Shown piece by piece: positions 34,795 through 43,828 of a stretch of 64,000 nucleotides of DNA. The stretch is taken from assembly GCF_027857615.1 (NCBI RefSeq), contig NZ_JAQIFT010000068.1:124001-188000 (forward strand). The letters run 5' to 3'. Each line of letters opens with the position of its first letter. The stretch's first letter is position 1. The notes under the pieces are model-generated. The model was not told the DNA's origin, searched no databases, and saw only the letters and a list, made by a program, of their open reading frames with translations. The position numbers and the translations under genes are program-made. This stretch comes from Holtiella tumoricola (GTDB taxonomy: Bacteria > Bacillota > Clostridia > Lachnospirales > Cellulosilyticaceae).

Positions 34795-36111
34795 TTAAGT
34801 CATACTCATTCCAATACTTGCACAAATAATCATAGAAGCAATGGTTAACACCACAACTACACCTACTGCACTTAGAATAAATTCACACCCTTTAGCAAGC
34901 ACCCCTGCTATTTCTGTCATCTTCTTATCTCCTAAAGGCTGTATTAAAGCCCCTACAACATTATACATAATGACATGTATAAATATTTTCATAAGTGGAA
35001 TTGCTGCTATTAAAACAACCCAAATAATAACTCCTATAGCAAACGCATTCTTAATTAATGCACTACAAGATAAAATAAACTCTATAGCCCCTTTACTTGC
35101 ATCACCAATAATGGGCAAAAAGGCTGTAGATACATTAATGGCCCCCTTCTTAAGTGCTACATCTATATAAGGCAAGGTCATTTTGTAAATACCCATAATA
35201 GCTACACTGATTACGATAATGCCTCTTAATCCCCATCTAATTCCTTTATAGAATAGATCTATAAACTTATCGACTTTAATCTCTTCACTCATTGTGCTGA
35301 CTACATGTAAGACAATTACTGCTACAAGCATTGGCAAAACAAGTTTTTGAATAATAAAAGTCATAATGTTAAAGGTTCCTATAATAACAGGTGCAAGGGC
35401 ACTTGAGGATGTAATATACCCTGATACAGCCATAAAGGCGAGTAAAGTTGGCAATGTGACCTGCATAATCTCATACAGCTGAGTAATGGTCTTCTGAGCA
35501 ACTTGTACAAGCATCATTAAAGACTGAGATAATGTAAAAATAACTAAAATATAGCATACTAGGTAGGCTGCCTTTGCAGTATTTTGTGACTGAAAAGACT
35601 TACTTAAAATTTGTAGAATACTACATAATATAACAATTAAAATAAACCTTATAATGATCTTAAAGTATGTATTAAATTCATTGACGAAAAGTTGTCCTAT
35701 TTGTGCCATCACCTCTTGGATTGAAAAACGCTCTTCTCCAGAAATCAGCTTGAGTACTTGGCTACTCAAATCAAAATCCTCTAAATAAGGAACAGATTGT
35801 TTTAATTCTTCTTCTAGGCTCTCGATTTCTCCCCAATTTAAAATGTCAAATTGTTGCTTCAGCACACTTTGAATCTGCTCTTCACTAAAAGTTTCTACAA
35901 TCTCCACGCTACCTTGTGCTGCTTTTTCTTGTCCTTTTTCTTCAACCGCCTCTACTTCCTCTTGTGTAAAAGGATCTTCTATCTTAAATGCTTCCTCTTG
36001 CTGACTGATCCAACTCTCTTCATCTACCTCATCTGAGAAAGCTTGTATCGGCATTGTGAAGCAAAAGAACAAGAGAAGTACCAATACCGGTATTCTTATT
36101 TTCTTTAGCAT
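34795..36111 (-). CDS. spoIIIAE: Stage III sporulation protein AE
   Basis: The 438-residue polytopic protein has a signal peptide (residues 1-25, ending PIQAFS), a charged region of about 110 residues and then some eight membrane helices. It carries family motifs such as VSTAFLPIIGDASKGA and VGALIQPLGDKKM. It is the main integral membrane part of the SpoIIIA secretion complex. Confidence 0.94.
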   Translation of the reverse strand: MLKKIRIPVLVLLLFFCFTMPIQAFSDEVDEESWISQQEEAFKIEDPFTQEEVEAVEEKGQEKAAQGSVEIVETFSEEQIQSVLKQQFDILNWGEIESLEEELKQSVPYLEDFDLSSQVLKLISGEERFSIQEVMAQIGQLFVNEFNTYFKIIIRFILIVILCSILQILSKSFQSQNTAKAAYLVCYILVIFTLSQSLMMLVQVAQKTITQLYEIMQVTLPTLLAFMAVSGYITSSSALAPVIIGTFNIMTFIIQKLVLPMLVAVIVLHVVSTMSEEIKVDKFIDLFYKGIRWGLRGIIVISVAIMGIYKMTLPYIDVALKKGAINVSTAFLPIIGDASKGAIEFILSCSALIKNAFAIGVIIWVVLIAAIPLMKIFIHVIMYNVVGALIQPLGDKKMTEIAGVLAKGCEFILSAVGVVVVLTIASMIICASIGMSMT

Positions 36112-36126
36112 CTTTTACCCCACCTT

Positions 36127-36510
36127 TTAAATTAATTGTGTAATCAGTTCAATCAGTGCCAAAATAATAGGAGATGCAAGAACCAGTATTAATACTTTCC
36201 CAGCAAGTTGAACTTTACTTGCAATGGCTGACTCCCCTGCATCTTTACAAAGTTGATAACCAAACTCTGCAATATAGGCAATCCCTACAATTTTAAAAAT
36301 AATCTTAAGATAAGTATCTTCTAAACTCATCTTAGTTGATAAATCAGTAATAATTGAAAAGATTACACTTAGTTGGGGCAATATTAAAATCAAGAGTAAC
36401 GTACAAGCAAAAATACGAATCAGATTACCTGCTGTCTTATGGTTCTCCCCTACAAAAAGTGCCAGGATCACTGCCGCTAAGGCAAATCCTGTTAATTTGA
36501 TAATATCCAT
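36127..36510 (-). CDS. spoIIIAD: Stage III sporulation protein AD
   Basis: The 127-residue membrane protein has about four hydrophobic helices. YLKIIFKIVGIAYIAEFGYQLCKDAGESAIASKVQLAGK is the most conserved part of SpoIIIAD, here seen at residues 66-104. It is a small integral membrane partner of AE. The next gene, AC, is upstream by 9 nt. Confidence 0.93.
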   Translation of the reverse strand: MDIIKLTGFALAAVILALFVGENHKTAGNLIRIFACTLLLILILPQLSVIFSIITDLSTKMSLEDTYLKIIFKIVGIAYIAEFGYQLCKDAGESAIASKVQLAGKVLILVLASPIILALIELITQLI

Positions 36511-36519
36511 AGCCGCCTC

Positions 36520-36717
36520 CTAAAACATAAACATAGTTTCTACAACTTCAAAGAGTTGTAAGATATAGGATGCTATAATCAAGAGAATAAGCGTAATCCC
36601 ACCTATAGACACCATGTTCGCATAACTATCCTTACCTGCCTGCTTTAAAATAATGCTCATGAACATTACTGCCATAGAAAGTCCACCTATTTTTAAAAGC
36701 TCCATCATTTGATCCAT
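36520..36717 (-). CDS. spoIIIAC: Stage III sporulation protein AC
   Basis: A 65-residue protein with two membrane helices, of normal size for SpoIIIAC. The connecting segment ILKQAGKDSYANMVSIGG is characteristic. It lies between AB and AD with short gaps. Confidence 0.93.
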   Translation of the reverse strand: MDQMMELLKIGGLSMAVMFMSIILKQAGKDSYANMVSIGGITLILLIIASYILQLFEVVETMFMF

Positions 36718-36730
36718 TTCTTATCTCCCC

Positions 36731-37249
36731 CTAAATAATGAGTATACTGATACACGCACCAATTAAGATGCCCATACCTGTTCTAAGTTTCCCTGATTTC
36801 TCTTGCTCTTTTTGTGCCATATTTAATGTCATCTTCAGCTTCTCTTGCATCATTTCAATGTTCCCTTGTTGCATCTGTTTATCTACATGACCAAGACCCC
36901 TTCCAAACTCATAAATGAGTTCATAGTCTTCATCATTTAAATGATAACGATGTTTTTCATTTTCTAAAGCTTGTCTCCAAAGTGCACCACCATCTTCTGC
37001 ATCTCTCGCTTGAAGTAACGTAGAAAAAGTAATAAAAATTTGACCAATTTCGTGCCTACAGTCCTTTCCTACTCTAAAACATGCTTCATGAAGTGGCGTT
37101 AATCTATAGTTAATTTCCCCCTTCAAATATTCAAAGGCATAAATCAAATACTCTAATTCCTTAATACGTTTACGGTATTTCATATCAATGCATATTCCAG
37201 TCAAACTACATCCTGTAAAAATCATTAAGATCCCCATTATTTTCAGCAT
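36731..37249 (-). CDS. spoIIIAB: Stage III sporulation protein AB
   Basis: The 172-residue protein has a membrane helix at each end (residues 2-20 and about 155-172). Between them a helical region includes the typical RIKELEYLIYAFEYLKGEINY and LHEACFRVG. The protein resembles GspF-like elements of secretion systems. It overlaps spoIIIAA by 7 nt. Confidence 0.93.
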   Translation of the reverse strand: MLKIMGILMIFTGCSLTGICIDMKYRKRIKELEYLIYAFEYLKGEINYRLTPLHEACFRVGKDCRHEIGQIFITFSTLLQARDAEDGGALWRQALENEKHRYHLNDEDYELIYEFGRGLGHVDKQMQQGNIEMMQEKLKMTLNMAQKEQEKSGKLRTGMGILIGACISILII

Positions 37250-38187
37250 ACTTTCACCTGATTTCTTCTTAAGTCTTGTATGGTTTCAATAGTGCAAGGC
37301 CCATTACGATTAGATAAAATAACCATCTTTTCAAACCATCCATTTTCAATCATTGTCTTAAGCTGAGGTTTTTTCATACAATCTTCTAAGTCTTTCCCAT
37401 GGGTTGTACAAAGAATACTTACTCCAGCACCTAATACTTCTTCGATAGCTTCTAGATCTTCCTTACTTCCAATCTCATCTACTGCAATAATATCTGGTGC
37501 CATAGAACGTAATAACATACGCATACCTTCTACTTTCGGGCAACCATCTAATACATCTGTTCGCATACCCACATCATTTTGTGGAATTCCCATATAGCAT
37601 CCTGCAATTTCAGATCTTTCATCTACTACACCTACAGTATAGGGCCCATATCCACTGTATCCATTGCTTAAATTTCTAATCAAATCTCTTAGCAAAGTTG
37701 TCTTACCACATTTAGGTGGTGATACAATAAGGGTATGATATACTTTGTCCCTAGAAAGCATATAGGGTAATACCTTACTCCCACATCCTAATACTTCATG
37801 TGAAAGTCTTATATTAAATCCACTAATATATTTAAGTGTTTTAACCTTCTTGTCTTCTACAACAGCTTTCCCTACAATTCCTATACGATGCCCACCTTCA
37901 ACCGTCACATAGCCTTGCCTAATCTCATCTTCTAAAGCATAAAGCGAATAGCCACTTAAAAATTGCAAGATAGCTTGTACCTCTTCATAGGTAACGATAT
38001 GACTTTTAGCAATCTCTTCAAGTCCTCTGTCTGTGAGTCCATACTCCTCGTTATTCATAACAATGATTAAAGGTTTAAATGTCCTTATTCTAATTTCTTG
38101 CACAATACCAGCATTAAGTGTAGTTAACCTTGCAAGTGATTCTTTGATGCCTCTTGGCATAATATCAAGAATACTTTTTGGAATCAT
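37243..38187 (-). CDS. spoIIIAA: Stage III sporulation protein AA, AAA-type ATPase
   Basis: The 314-residue ATPase of the SpoIIIA complex is related to secretion ATPases. Walker A SPPKCGKTT is at residues 156-164 and Walker B PDIIAVDEIG further on; GYVTVEGGHRIGIVG precedes the ATP site. It is the first gene of the operon, with AAAGGAGG before the ATG, and lies just behind the efp terminator with a possible sigma-E type -10 between them. Confidence 0.95.
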   Translation of the reverse strand: MIPKSILDIMPRGIKESLARLTTLNAGIVQEIRIRTFKPLIIVMNNEEYGLTDRGLEEIAKSHIVTYEEVQAILQFLSGYSLYALEDEIRQGYVTVEGGHRIGIVGKAVVEDKKVKTLKYISGFNIRLSHEVLGCGSKVLPYMLSRDKVYHTLIVSPPKCGKTTLLRDLIRNLSNGYSGYGPYTVGVVDERSEIAGCYMGIPQNDVGMRTDVLDGCPKVEGMRMLLRSMAPDIIAVDEIGSKEDLEAIEEVLGAGVSILCTTHGKDLEDCMKKPQLKTMIENGWFEKMVILSNRNGPCTIETIQDLRRNQVKVC

Positions 38188-38219
38188 CGTTTTCCTCCTT
38201 TGTACAGTTTGATTACTTA

Positions 38220-38227
38220 ACTATATG
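38220..38227 (-). promoter_or_regulatory. Possible sigma-E -10 element of spoIIIA
   Basis: CATATAGT on the minus strand is close to the sigma-E -10 consensus CATACAnT and lies 33 bp before spoIIIAA. No clear -35 is visible, so this rests mostly on position and the known control of spoIIIA by sigma-E. Confidence 0.3.
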
Positions 38228-38261
38228 CAAGTACTTGTCCCCCTAGAACTTTTTTAGGCAT

Positions 38262-38297
38262 AAAAAAAAGACGTATAAGATTTTCATCTTATACGTC
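38262..38297 (-). terminator. Terminator of efp
   Basis: A perfect 12-bp stem GACGTATAAGAT/ATCTTATACGTC with a 4-nt loop is followed by eight U on the minus strand. Confidence 0.95.
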
Positions 38298-38320
38298 CTA
38301 AGTTCACGCTCGAATGAGGA

Positions 38321-38881
38321 TTAGTTTGCACGACCCATGTATTCGCCAGTACGTGTATCAATACGAATAATTTCGCCTTGTTCGATGAATAAAGGTACCA
38401 TAACTCTTGCACCTGTTTCAACGATAGCTGGTTTTGTAGCACCTTGTGCTGTATCACCTTTAAGACCTGGTTCTGTTTCAGTAATTTCAAGGTCAACGTT
38501 GATTGGTGGTTCTACACCAAATACGTTACCTTCATGAGAAATAACTTTAACCATTTCGTTTTCTTTAACGAATTTTAAAGAATCTCCTACTGAAGATGCA
38601 TTTACAGCAATTTGATCGTAAGTATCTAAATCCATGAAGTGGAATAACTCACCATCTGCATATAAATATTGCATATCTCTACGGTCGATATGAGCTTTTG
38701 GTACTTTTTCAGATGGACGGAATGTTCTTTCAACTACACCACCTGTTTTTATGTTTTTAATTTTACAACGTACAAACGCCGCACCTTTACCTGGTTTTAC
38801 GTGTTGGAATTCAATAATTTGATATAAGTTACCTTCAAATTCAATGGTAACACCATTTCTAAAATCGCCTGCTTGAATCAT
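38321..38881 (-). CDS. efp: Translation elongation factor P
   Basis: The 186-residue, three-domain protein relieves ribosome stalling at proline runs. The N-terminal KOW-like domain carries the loop VKPGKGAAFVR, where Lys32 is the usual modification position. The family signature at the C-terminal end is seen in KGDTAQGATKPAIVETGARVMVP. It is the last gene of the aro/pepP run before its terminator. Confidence 0.97.
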   Translation of the reverse strand: MIQAGDFRNGVTIEFEGNLYQIIEFQHVKPGKGAAFVRCKIKNIKTGGVVERTFRPSEKVPKAHIDRRDMQYLYADGELFHFMDLDTYDQIAVNASSVGDSLKFVKENEMVKVISHEGNVFGVEPPINVDLEITETEPGLKGDTAQGATKPAIVETGARVMVPLFIEQGEIIRIDTRTGEYMGRAN

Positions 38882-38954
38882 GGGTTTTCCTCCTAATATG
38901 TTTTTCCTAATATAGTGTAAACTAGATTATTAGTTTTTTCAACGATTTTTTACA

Positions 38955-40037
38955 TCATTCTATAACAATAAGTTCTTTTGGTGAGTGGGTTAAGTTCTTA
39001 ATTCCTGTCTTAGTTACAACAACCATATCCTCAATACGCACGCCACCAAATCCTGGTACATAGATACCTGGTTCTACTGTAAGCACCATTCCTGGCTCAA
39101 TAACTTTCTCTTCAGCACTTGAAAAACGTGGATTCTCATGGATATCAAGGCCTACGCTGTGTCCAAGTCCATGTCCAAAGTATTCGCCATAACCTGCATC
39201 TTTTATAATATTACGTGCGATTGCATCTACTTCTTTTCCTTTTAATCCTGGTTTAATCGCATCAAGTGCTGCTAGTTGAGCTTTTAGTACAGTTTGATAA
39301 ATTTTTTGATGTTTTTCGTTTGGTTTGCCAATCACAATGGTTCTTGTCATATCTGAGCAATAGCCTTCATAGCGACATCCAAAGTCCATAACAACAAAAT
39401 CACCTACATTTAATGTCTCACGACCTGGTACTGCATGGCAAAGAGAAGACTTGGCACCGGCAGCTACAATGGAGCTAAAAGAAGTCCCACTTGCGCCATT
39501 CATACGCATGATGCGTTCAAGTTCTAATGCAATATCAGTCTCTGTTAAACCGTTTTTGTACTCCATTGTAATGAGTGAAATAATCTTTGAAAAGGCTAGA
39601 TCACCAATACGTTCTGCTTCTTCAAGCTTTTTAATTTCTTCTGCATCTTTAATTTGTCTTAAGTTTTCAACAACGTCTTTTGTGGGTACAAATGTGAAAT
39701 GATTATATTTTTCATACTCTACATACGTACTATAGTTAGTATAATCACTTTCAAAACCAATATTCTTGATTCCGTCATGTTCAGCAATTTCCATTGCCTT
39801 TCCAAGTGTACCTTTTTGTTCTTGGTTGACAATCTCAAAGTTTGGGCATTGTCCTGTCGCTTGTTCAATATATCTAAAATCAGTGATTAAATATTGTTTT
39901 TCGGTTGTTACAAGTAAAAGTGCATTTGACCCTGCAAATCCACTTATATAGCGGATGTTAGTCAAATTTGCTACCATCATACTTTCTAATTTTAACGCTG
40001 CCATTTGTGCACGTAACTTTTGTAAACGTTGATCCAT
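38955..40037 (-). CDS. M24 family Xaa-Pro aminopeptidase
   Basis: The 360-residue enzyme removes N-terminal residues in front of proline. The N-terminal creatinase-like domain (residues 1-125) is followed by the pita-bread domain with metal ligands in VVMDFGCRYEGYCSDMTRT (two Asp), GHGLGHSVGLDIHE (His), LTVEPGIYVPG (Glu) and GVRIEDMVVV (Glu). The yqhT gene of B. subtilis has the same position before efp. Confidence 0.94.
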   Translation of the reverse strand: MDQRLQKLRAQMAALKLESMMVANLTNIRYISGFAGSNALLLVTTEKQYLITDFRYIEQATGQCPNFEIVNQEQKGTLGKAMEIAEHDGIKNIGFESDYTNYSTYVEYEKYNHFTFVPTKDVVENLRQIKDAEEIKKLEEAERIGDLAFSKIISLITMEYKNGLTETDIALELERIMRMNGASGTSFSSIVAAGAKSSLCHAVPGRETLNVGDFVVMDFGCRYEGYCSDMTRTIVIGKPNEKHQKIYQTVLKAQLAALDAIKPGLKGKEVDAIARNIIKDAGYGEYFGHGLGHSVGLDIHENPRFSSAEEKVIEPGMVLTVEPGIYVPGFGGVRIEDMVVVTKTGIKNLTHSPKELIVIE

Positions 40038-40123
40038 GTTCTAGCCTCTCTCTCCGTATTAAGTAATCCTTTAATTATGCCGCCTTATAAAAATTCATAA
40101 TAGCTTTTATTGTCTATTTATAA

Positions 40124-40564
40124 TTATTGCCCAATATGGTTGATTAAACCATCAAGTCCCATCTCATATCCCTTAAAACCAAATCCACCAATAATCCCAA
40201 TACAGTTTGCAGCTGTTACTGAGTGACTTCTAAAACTTTCTCTTGCATGAATATTAGAGATATGTACTTCTACAACAGGTAATGAAATACTTTTGATTGC
40301 ATCTGCAAGTGCATAACTATAATGCGTATAGGCACCTGGATTAAATACAATACCTGCTACTTGTTCATGATAACATTTTTGCATAAAGTCTATAAGTTCA
40401 CCTTCTCCATTTGACTGAAAGAAAATAAGCTCTATATCCTTATATTTTTTTGCCACTTCTGTTAATGAAGTTTCTAAATCTTTTAAAGTGCCACTTCCGT
40501 AAATACCTGGTTCACGTATGCCTAAAAAATTTAAATTGGGCCCGTTCATTATTGCAATCTTCAT
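40124..40564 (-). CDS. aroQ: Type II 3-dehydroquinate dehydratase
   Basis: The 146-residue enzyme makes 3-dehydroshikimate in the shikimate pathway. The signature MNGPNLNFLGIREPGIYG (catalytic Tyr), FNPGAYTHYSYAL, VEVHISNIHARESFRSHS (catalytic His) and a C-terminal GFGFKGYEMGL are all present. It lies 27 nt downstream of aroK. Confidence 0.96.
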   Translation of the reverse strand: MKIAIMNGPNLNFLGIREPGIYGSGTLKDLETSLTEVAKKYKDIELIFFQSNGEGELIDFMQKCYHEQVAGIVFNPGAYTHYSYALADAIKSISLPVVEVHISNIHARESFRSHSVTAANCIGIIGGFGFKGYEMGLDGLINHIGQ

Positions 40565-40591
40565 CTTTCGTCCCTCCCTACGCTCTAATCT

Positions 40592-41089
40592 TTATTTAAG
40601 TTTAAGTACATCCACTAAATAATTCGTAAGACTATAAGGTGTATGTCCTTCACATTTTACTTGAAGCGTACAACTTGCTTCATAAAGTGGTCTACGAGCC
40701 TCATAAAGTGCCTTAAGCTGTTCATAACTCTTTACAAGAGGTCTAGAAGTGTCTCCATCAATTCTTCTATAGAGTTCTTCAAAAGGCCAATCTAAATAAA
40801 TACATGTTTCTTGGTTAAGACATGTTCTATTGATTTCCTTTCCTATGATGCCTCCACCTGTCGAAACAACTTTACCCGAAAGTGTAAGTGTTTCTTGAAG
40901 TAACCGACTTTCTAACGCTCTAAAATAGACTTCACCTTTTTGTTCGAAAATATGAGGAATAGGCATCTTTTCTTCTCTTACAATCCACTCATCTAAGTCA
41001 ATCCATTCTCTTTGAATACTTCTTGCTAAAGTGCTTGCAACGGTTGTCTTGCCACATCCCATAAACCCTATAAAATAAATATTTTTCAT
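40592..41089 (-). CDS. aroK: Shikimate kinase
   Basis: The 165-residue P-loop kinase phosphorylates shikimate. Walker A GFMGCGKTT is at residues 8-16, the shikimate-binding DLDEWI and GEVYFRALE follow, and GGGI lies near 78. Its ATG overlaps the stop of the pseudopilin gene by 4 nt. In B. subtilis aroK also lies right beside the comG pseudopilus operon. Confidence 0.94.
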   Translation of the reverse strand: MKNIYFIGFMGCGKTTVASTLARSIQREWIDLDEWIVREEKMPIPHIFEQKGEVYFRALESRLLQETLTLSGKVVSTGGGIIGKEINRTCLNQETCIYLDWPFEELYRRIDGDTSRPLVKSYEQLKALYEARRPLYEASCTLQVKCEGHTPYSLTNYLVDVLKLK

Positions 41090-41568
41090 CTTATTCCCCC
41101 TTCATCCTTTTCAAAAGGATAAATTGTCACAAGCCCTGTTACGGGGCGTACTGTCATTTTTAATTTATAAGGAAAAGTTTGATGCCTAATGGTAATTGTA
41201 CCAGAATTTGAAGGGGACAAATCTTGATTAAAACTTATGACCTTTCCTGATGCAAAAGGATTGCTCTCTGTACCAATATACAGTTTAATGGGACTGGGAA
41301 TAACATATTCTTTTTCTATTCTGCCCTCTGCTTCTACTAGTAATACATCTTGCGACGCTCGTGCCGTTTTCATAAGTCTACATTGAATGTTACGAAGTGC
41401 TGCCTCTTGTTGCATGACCTCCACAATAAGTTGAACTTCTTTCGCTACATCCTCCATTTGCCTCTTATATAAAATCTGGCTACCACTTACAACACCTATA
41501 CTCATTATCCCAATGATTGCTATCACCACAACCATTTCCATGAGTGTAAAACCTTTTCCTACTTTCAC
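41086..41568 (-). CDS. FimT/GspH-like type IV pseudopilin
   Basis: The 160-residue prepilin has a very short leader MKVGKG, cut after Gly6. The mature N-terminus FTLMEMVVVIAIIGI keeps Glu at +5. A globular C-terminal domain with beta strands follows, as in FimT/GspH minor pilins. It is embedded between aroE and aroK, overlapping aroK by 4 nt, outside the main pilus run. PilD, encoded at 46975, should process it. Confidence 0.88.
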   Translation of the reverse strand: MKVGKGFTLMEMVVVIAIIGIMSIGVVSGSQILYKRQMEDVAKEVQLIVEVMQQEAALRNIQCRLMKTARASQDVLLVEAEGRIEKEYVIPSPIKLYIGTESNPFASGKVISFNQDLSPSNSGTITIRHQTFPYKLKMTVRPVTGLVTIYPFEKDEGGIR

Positions 41569-41574
41569 CTATAA

Positions 41575-42429
41575 TCATCCTATCTCTTTCATCAATTCCA
41601 TGTAAATGGCTTGAATGCTACTTTCATCTATAGTAACATGATGCATCAGTTCATAGGCAATAATCGCTTGATAAAATAACATATCAAATCCATTCATTCT
41701 TTTCAAGTCTCTATGCCTAGCTTCTTTTAAAAATACGGTTTCACTAGGATTATAGATCAGATCTACAGCAGCATTTGCCTGTTCTAAAAGTTCACTTGCC
41801 CCTTTTGGCATTTGCCCTTTTAAGTTTCCCATACCAACACCTGTTGTTTGAATGACTACATCTATGTTTACTTTTGGCTTTTCTTCCATTTCATAAATTA
41901 TAATTGGAACTGGGCATGTCTCTTTAAAATGTGCTTGAAGCACTCTCGCATTTTCTTTAGTACGATTAAAAATATGAATACTTCTTGCCTCTTCCATTAC
42001 ACTTACGACCGTGGCATAACTTGCACCACCACTTCCGATAATCGCAACATTTTGCCCCTCAAATGGTATCCCCTGATGCTTGAGTGCCCTTCTTAATCCC
42101 ATTGCATCCGTATTATAACCTTTGTAGCCTTCTGGTGTCCAAACAAGCGTATTCACTGCATCCACTTGCTGAGCTAGTGAATCAATTTCTACACAACAAG
42201 GCATAACTGCTTTTTTATGTGGCATCGTTACATTGAGCCCTTTTATCCCTAATGCATGAGCACCTTTTAGAGCATCTTCTACTCTATTTTCTTCAACTAG
42301 AAAAGGTACATAAGCTAAATTTTCATGAGTGAATGCTGCAATGGTATGATGAATAAGAGGAGAAAGGGTGTGATCTATAGGTTTCCCTATCACACCACAT
42401 ACTTTCGTTTTACCTGTTATGCTTTTCAT
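41575..42429 (-). CDS. aroE: Shikimate dehydrogenase
   Basis: The 284-residue NADPH enzyme reduces 3-dehydroshikimate. The N-terminal substrate motif VIGKPIDHTLSPLIHHTI, catalytic Lys and Asp regions (NVTMPHKKAV, NTDAMGLRRAL) and the nucleotide-binding IIGSGGASYATV are present. A TTG at 42438 could start a slightly longer form; the ATG at 42429 with GTGAT upstream is preferred. It overlaps yqeG by 20 nt. With aroQ and aroK it gives three shikimate-pathway steps in one run. Confidence 0.93.
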   Translation of the reverse strand: MKSITGKTKVCGVIGKPIDHTLSPLIHHTIAAFTHENLAYVPFLVEENRVEDALKGAHALGIKGLNVTMPHKKAVMPCCVEIDSLAQQVDAVNTLVWTPEGYKGYNTDAMGLRRALKHQGIPFEGQNVAIIGSGGASYATVVSVMEEARSIHIFNRTKENARVLQAHFKETCPVPIIIYEMEEKPKVNIDVVIQTTGVGMGNLKGQMPKGASELLEQANAAVDLIYNPSETVFLKEARHRDLKRMNGFDMLFYQAIIAYELMHHVTIDESSIQAIYMELMKEIG

Positions 42430-42910
42430 AATGTGCAATCACTTTCCTTTCAATCCCTCTTTTCACTTTTGTAATCCATTCATCTTTTTCACTTACTGGC
42501 TTTACCAAAATGGTCTTAAGGTTAGCACGATTCCCTCCAAACACATCCGTAAAGATTTGATCCCCTACAATAACTGCTTGATTAGAGGTTAAATGCATCA
42601 GTTCTAAAGCGCGTTTGAAGCTTTTTGTACTTGGCTTACCTGATTTATGAATAGCAAATACTTTTAGACCTTTGTTGAAGCGTACAACACGGTCTTCTGT
42701 ATTATTAGACGCAAGACAAATTTGAAACCCTTCACTTTTAAGGCGTTCAAAGAAACTTATAATTTCATCTGTTGGATCTAATACATCATAAGGAACAAGT
42801 GTATTGTCTATATCAAAAATAATACCTTTTATGCCTTCTTGTTTTAAGGCTACTGTATCAATCTCATTGATTGAATTTAAATAGAGATTTGGATAAAGTC
42901 GTTTTATCAT
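42410..42910 (-). CDS. yqeG: YqeG family HAD-IIIA phosphatase
   Basis: The 166-residue HAD-type protein has motif I GIIFDIDNTLVPYD (about residues 29-42), motif II CLASNNT and motif IV VIVGDQIFTDVFGGNRA. The related mitochondrial enzyme dephosphorylates phosphatidylglycerophosphate; the bacterial role is less sure. AAAGGAAG precedes the ATG. It starts the run yqeG-aroE-pseudopilin-aroK-aroQ-pepP-efp after a 105-nt gap from the pilus genes. Confidence 0.9.
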   Translation of the reverse strand: MIKRLYPNLYLNSINEIDTVALKQEGIKGIIFDIDNTLVPYDVLDPTDEIISFFERLKSEGFQICLASNNTEDRVVRFNKGLKVFAIHKSGKPSTKSFKRALELMHLTSNQAVIVGDQIFTDVFGGNRANLKTILVKPVSEKDEWITKVKRGIERKVIAHYEKHNR

Positions 42911-43015
42911 TTGTTTCTTCCTTTCTAGTGTCTAAAATAGTCTTACGTATAGTATACCCCATTCTTCTTTTGACGCAACACCTCTTGCCACTCTTATTTT
43001 GAATTTCAAAATTTT

Positions 43016-43828
43016 TTAATTTACAACAGACATCATTTGATAATCCTCTAATTGCAATGCATACGCTAGCTCATCTTGTGAATTTCCCTCTCCTAAATGA
43101 TTTTCTACTAACTTTAATCTTACATAAACCTGTTGTTTACTTAGGACCCCCTTTGCTTCATGTACTAATTGCGTTGTTACACCTATTTCATAAATTGGTC
43201 GACTTATCATTTCCGTTTTTAATGCCTCTATCCTTGTTATTTGTGCTTGGATAGAATCACCCTTTTGTAGGGATTCTTCTATTTTTTTAATATGTTTTTT
43301 CACTTCGTCATAACGCACTAACTGATCTTTTGAAGGGTTAGTGGCAAAGTGTACATTACCTGTATATTTTTTACACTTAACCTTCATAAGCGCCTCTGTT
43401 TGCATATAAGGCATACGCACTTCCAGACTTTCTTCTACCAAATGAGTACTATATAAATAACCATCACCTGAGTCTTTGTGAAAGAAGGTTTGTGTTGTTA
43501 AAAGATAAGCTTGTGCAGCACTTAATATTTGAAAAGCTTCCTTATTAGCAGCTACATCTTCAGAATATAAATTGTGATATTGATTATACAATGCCCCTTG
43601 TAGTTGCTCGAACATGCGACTGACCTCCATTTGTTCTTGCATGGCCTTATTTTCAGTCATCAGCTTAACAGATGAAGTTTCTTTCCAAATAGCATGATAC
43701 GCAGAGGTAAAGATTTGACATTTAAGTAAGCCTGCAATAATCAAGAGACTTAGAGACATCATAAGTAATGTGATACTTAATACATAGCCCTTTTCTGATT
43801 TATTGGTAGGCAATGAAATACTCCTCAT
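43016..43828 (-). CDS. PilX/GspK-like minor pilin, cassette B
   Basis: About 270 residues. The leader MRSISLPTNKSEKG is followed by the hydrophobic helix YVLSITLLMMSLSLLIIAG, which lacks the usual Glu at +5, as in GspK/PilX tip pilins. The rest is a large helical domain. The frame reaches 43873, but AAAGGG before the ATG at 43828 marks the start. It overlaps the V-like pilin gene by 29 nt and ends the cassette B gene run. Confidence 0.7.
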   Translation of the reverse strand: MRSISLPTNKSEKGYVLSITLLMMSLSLLIIAGLLKCQIFTSAYHAIWKETSSVKLMTENKAMQEQMEVSRMFEQLQGALYNQYHNLYSEDVAANKEAFQILSAAQAYLLTTQTFFHKDSGDGYLYSTHLVEESLEVRMPYMQTEALMKVKCKKYTGNVHFATNPSKDQLVRYDEVKKHIKKIEESLQKGDSIQAQITRIEALKTEMISRPIYEIGVTTQLVHEAKGVLSKQQVYVRLKLVENHLGEGNSQDELAYALQLEDYQMMSVVN

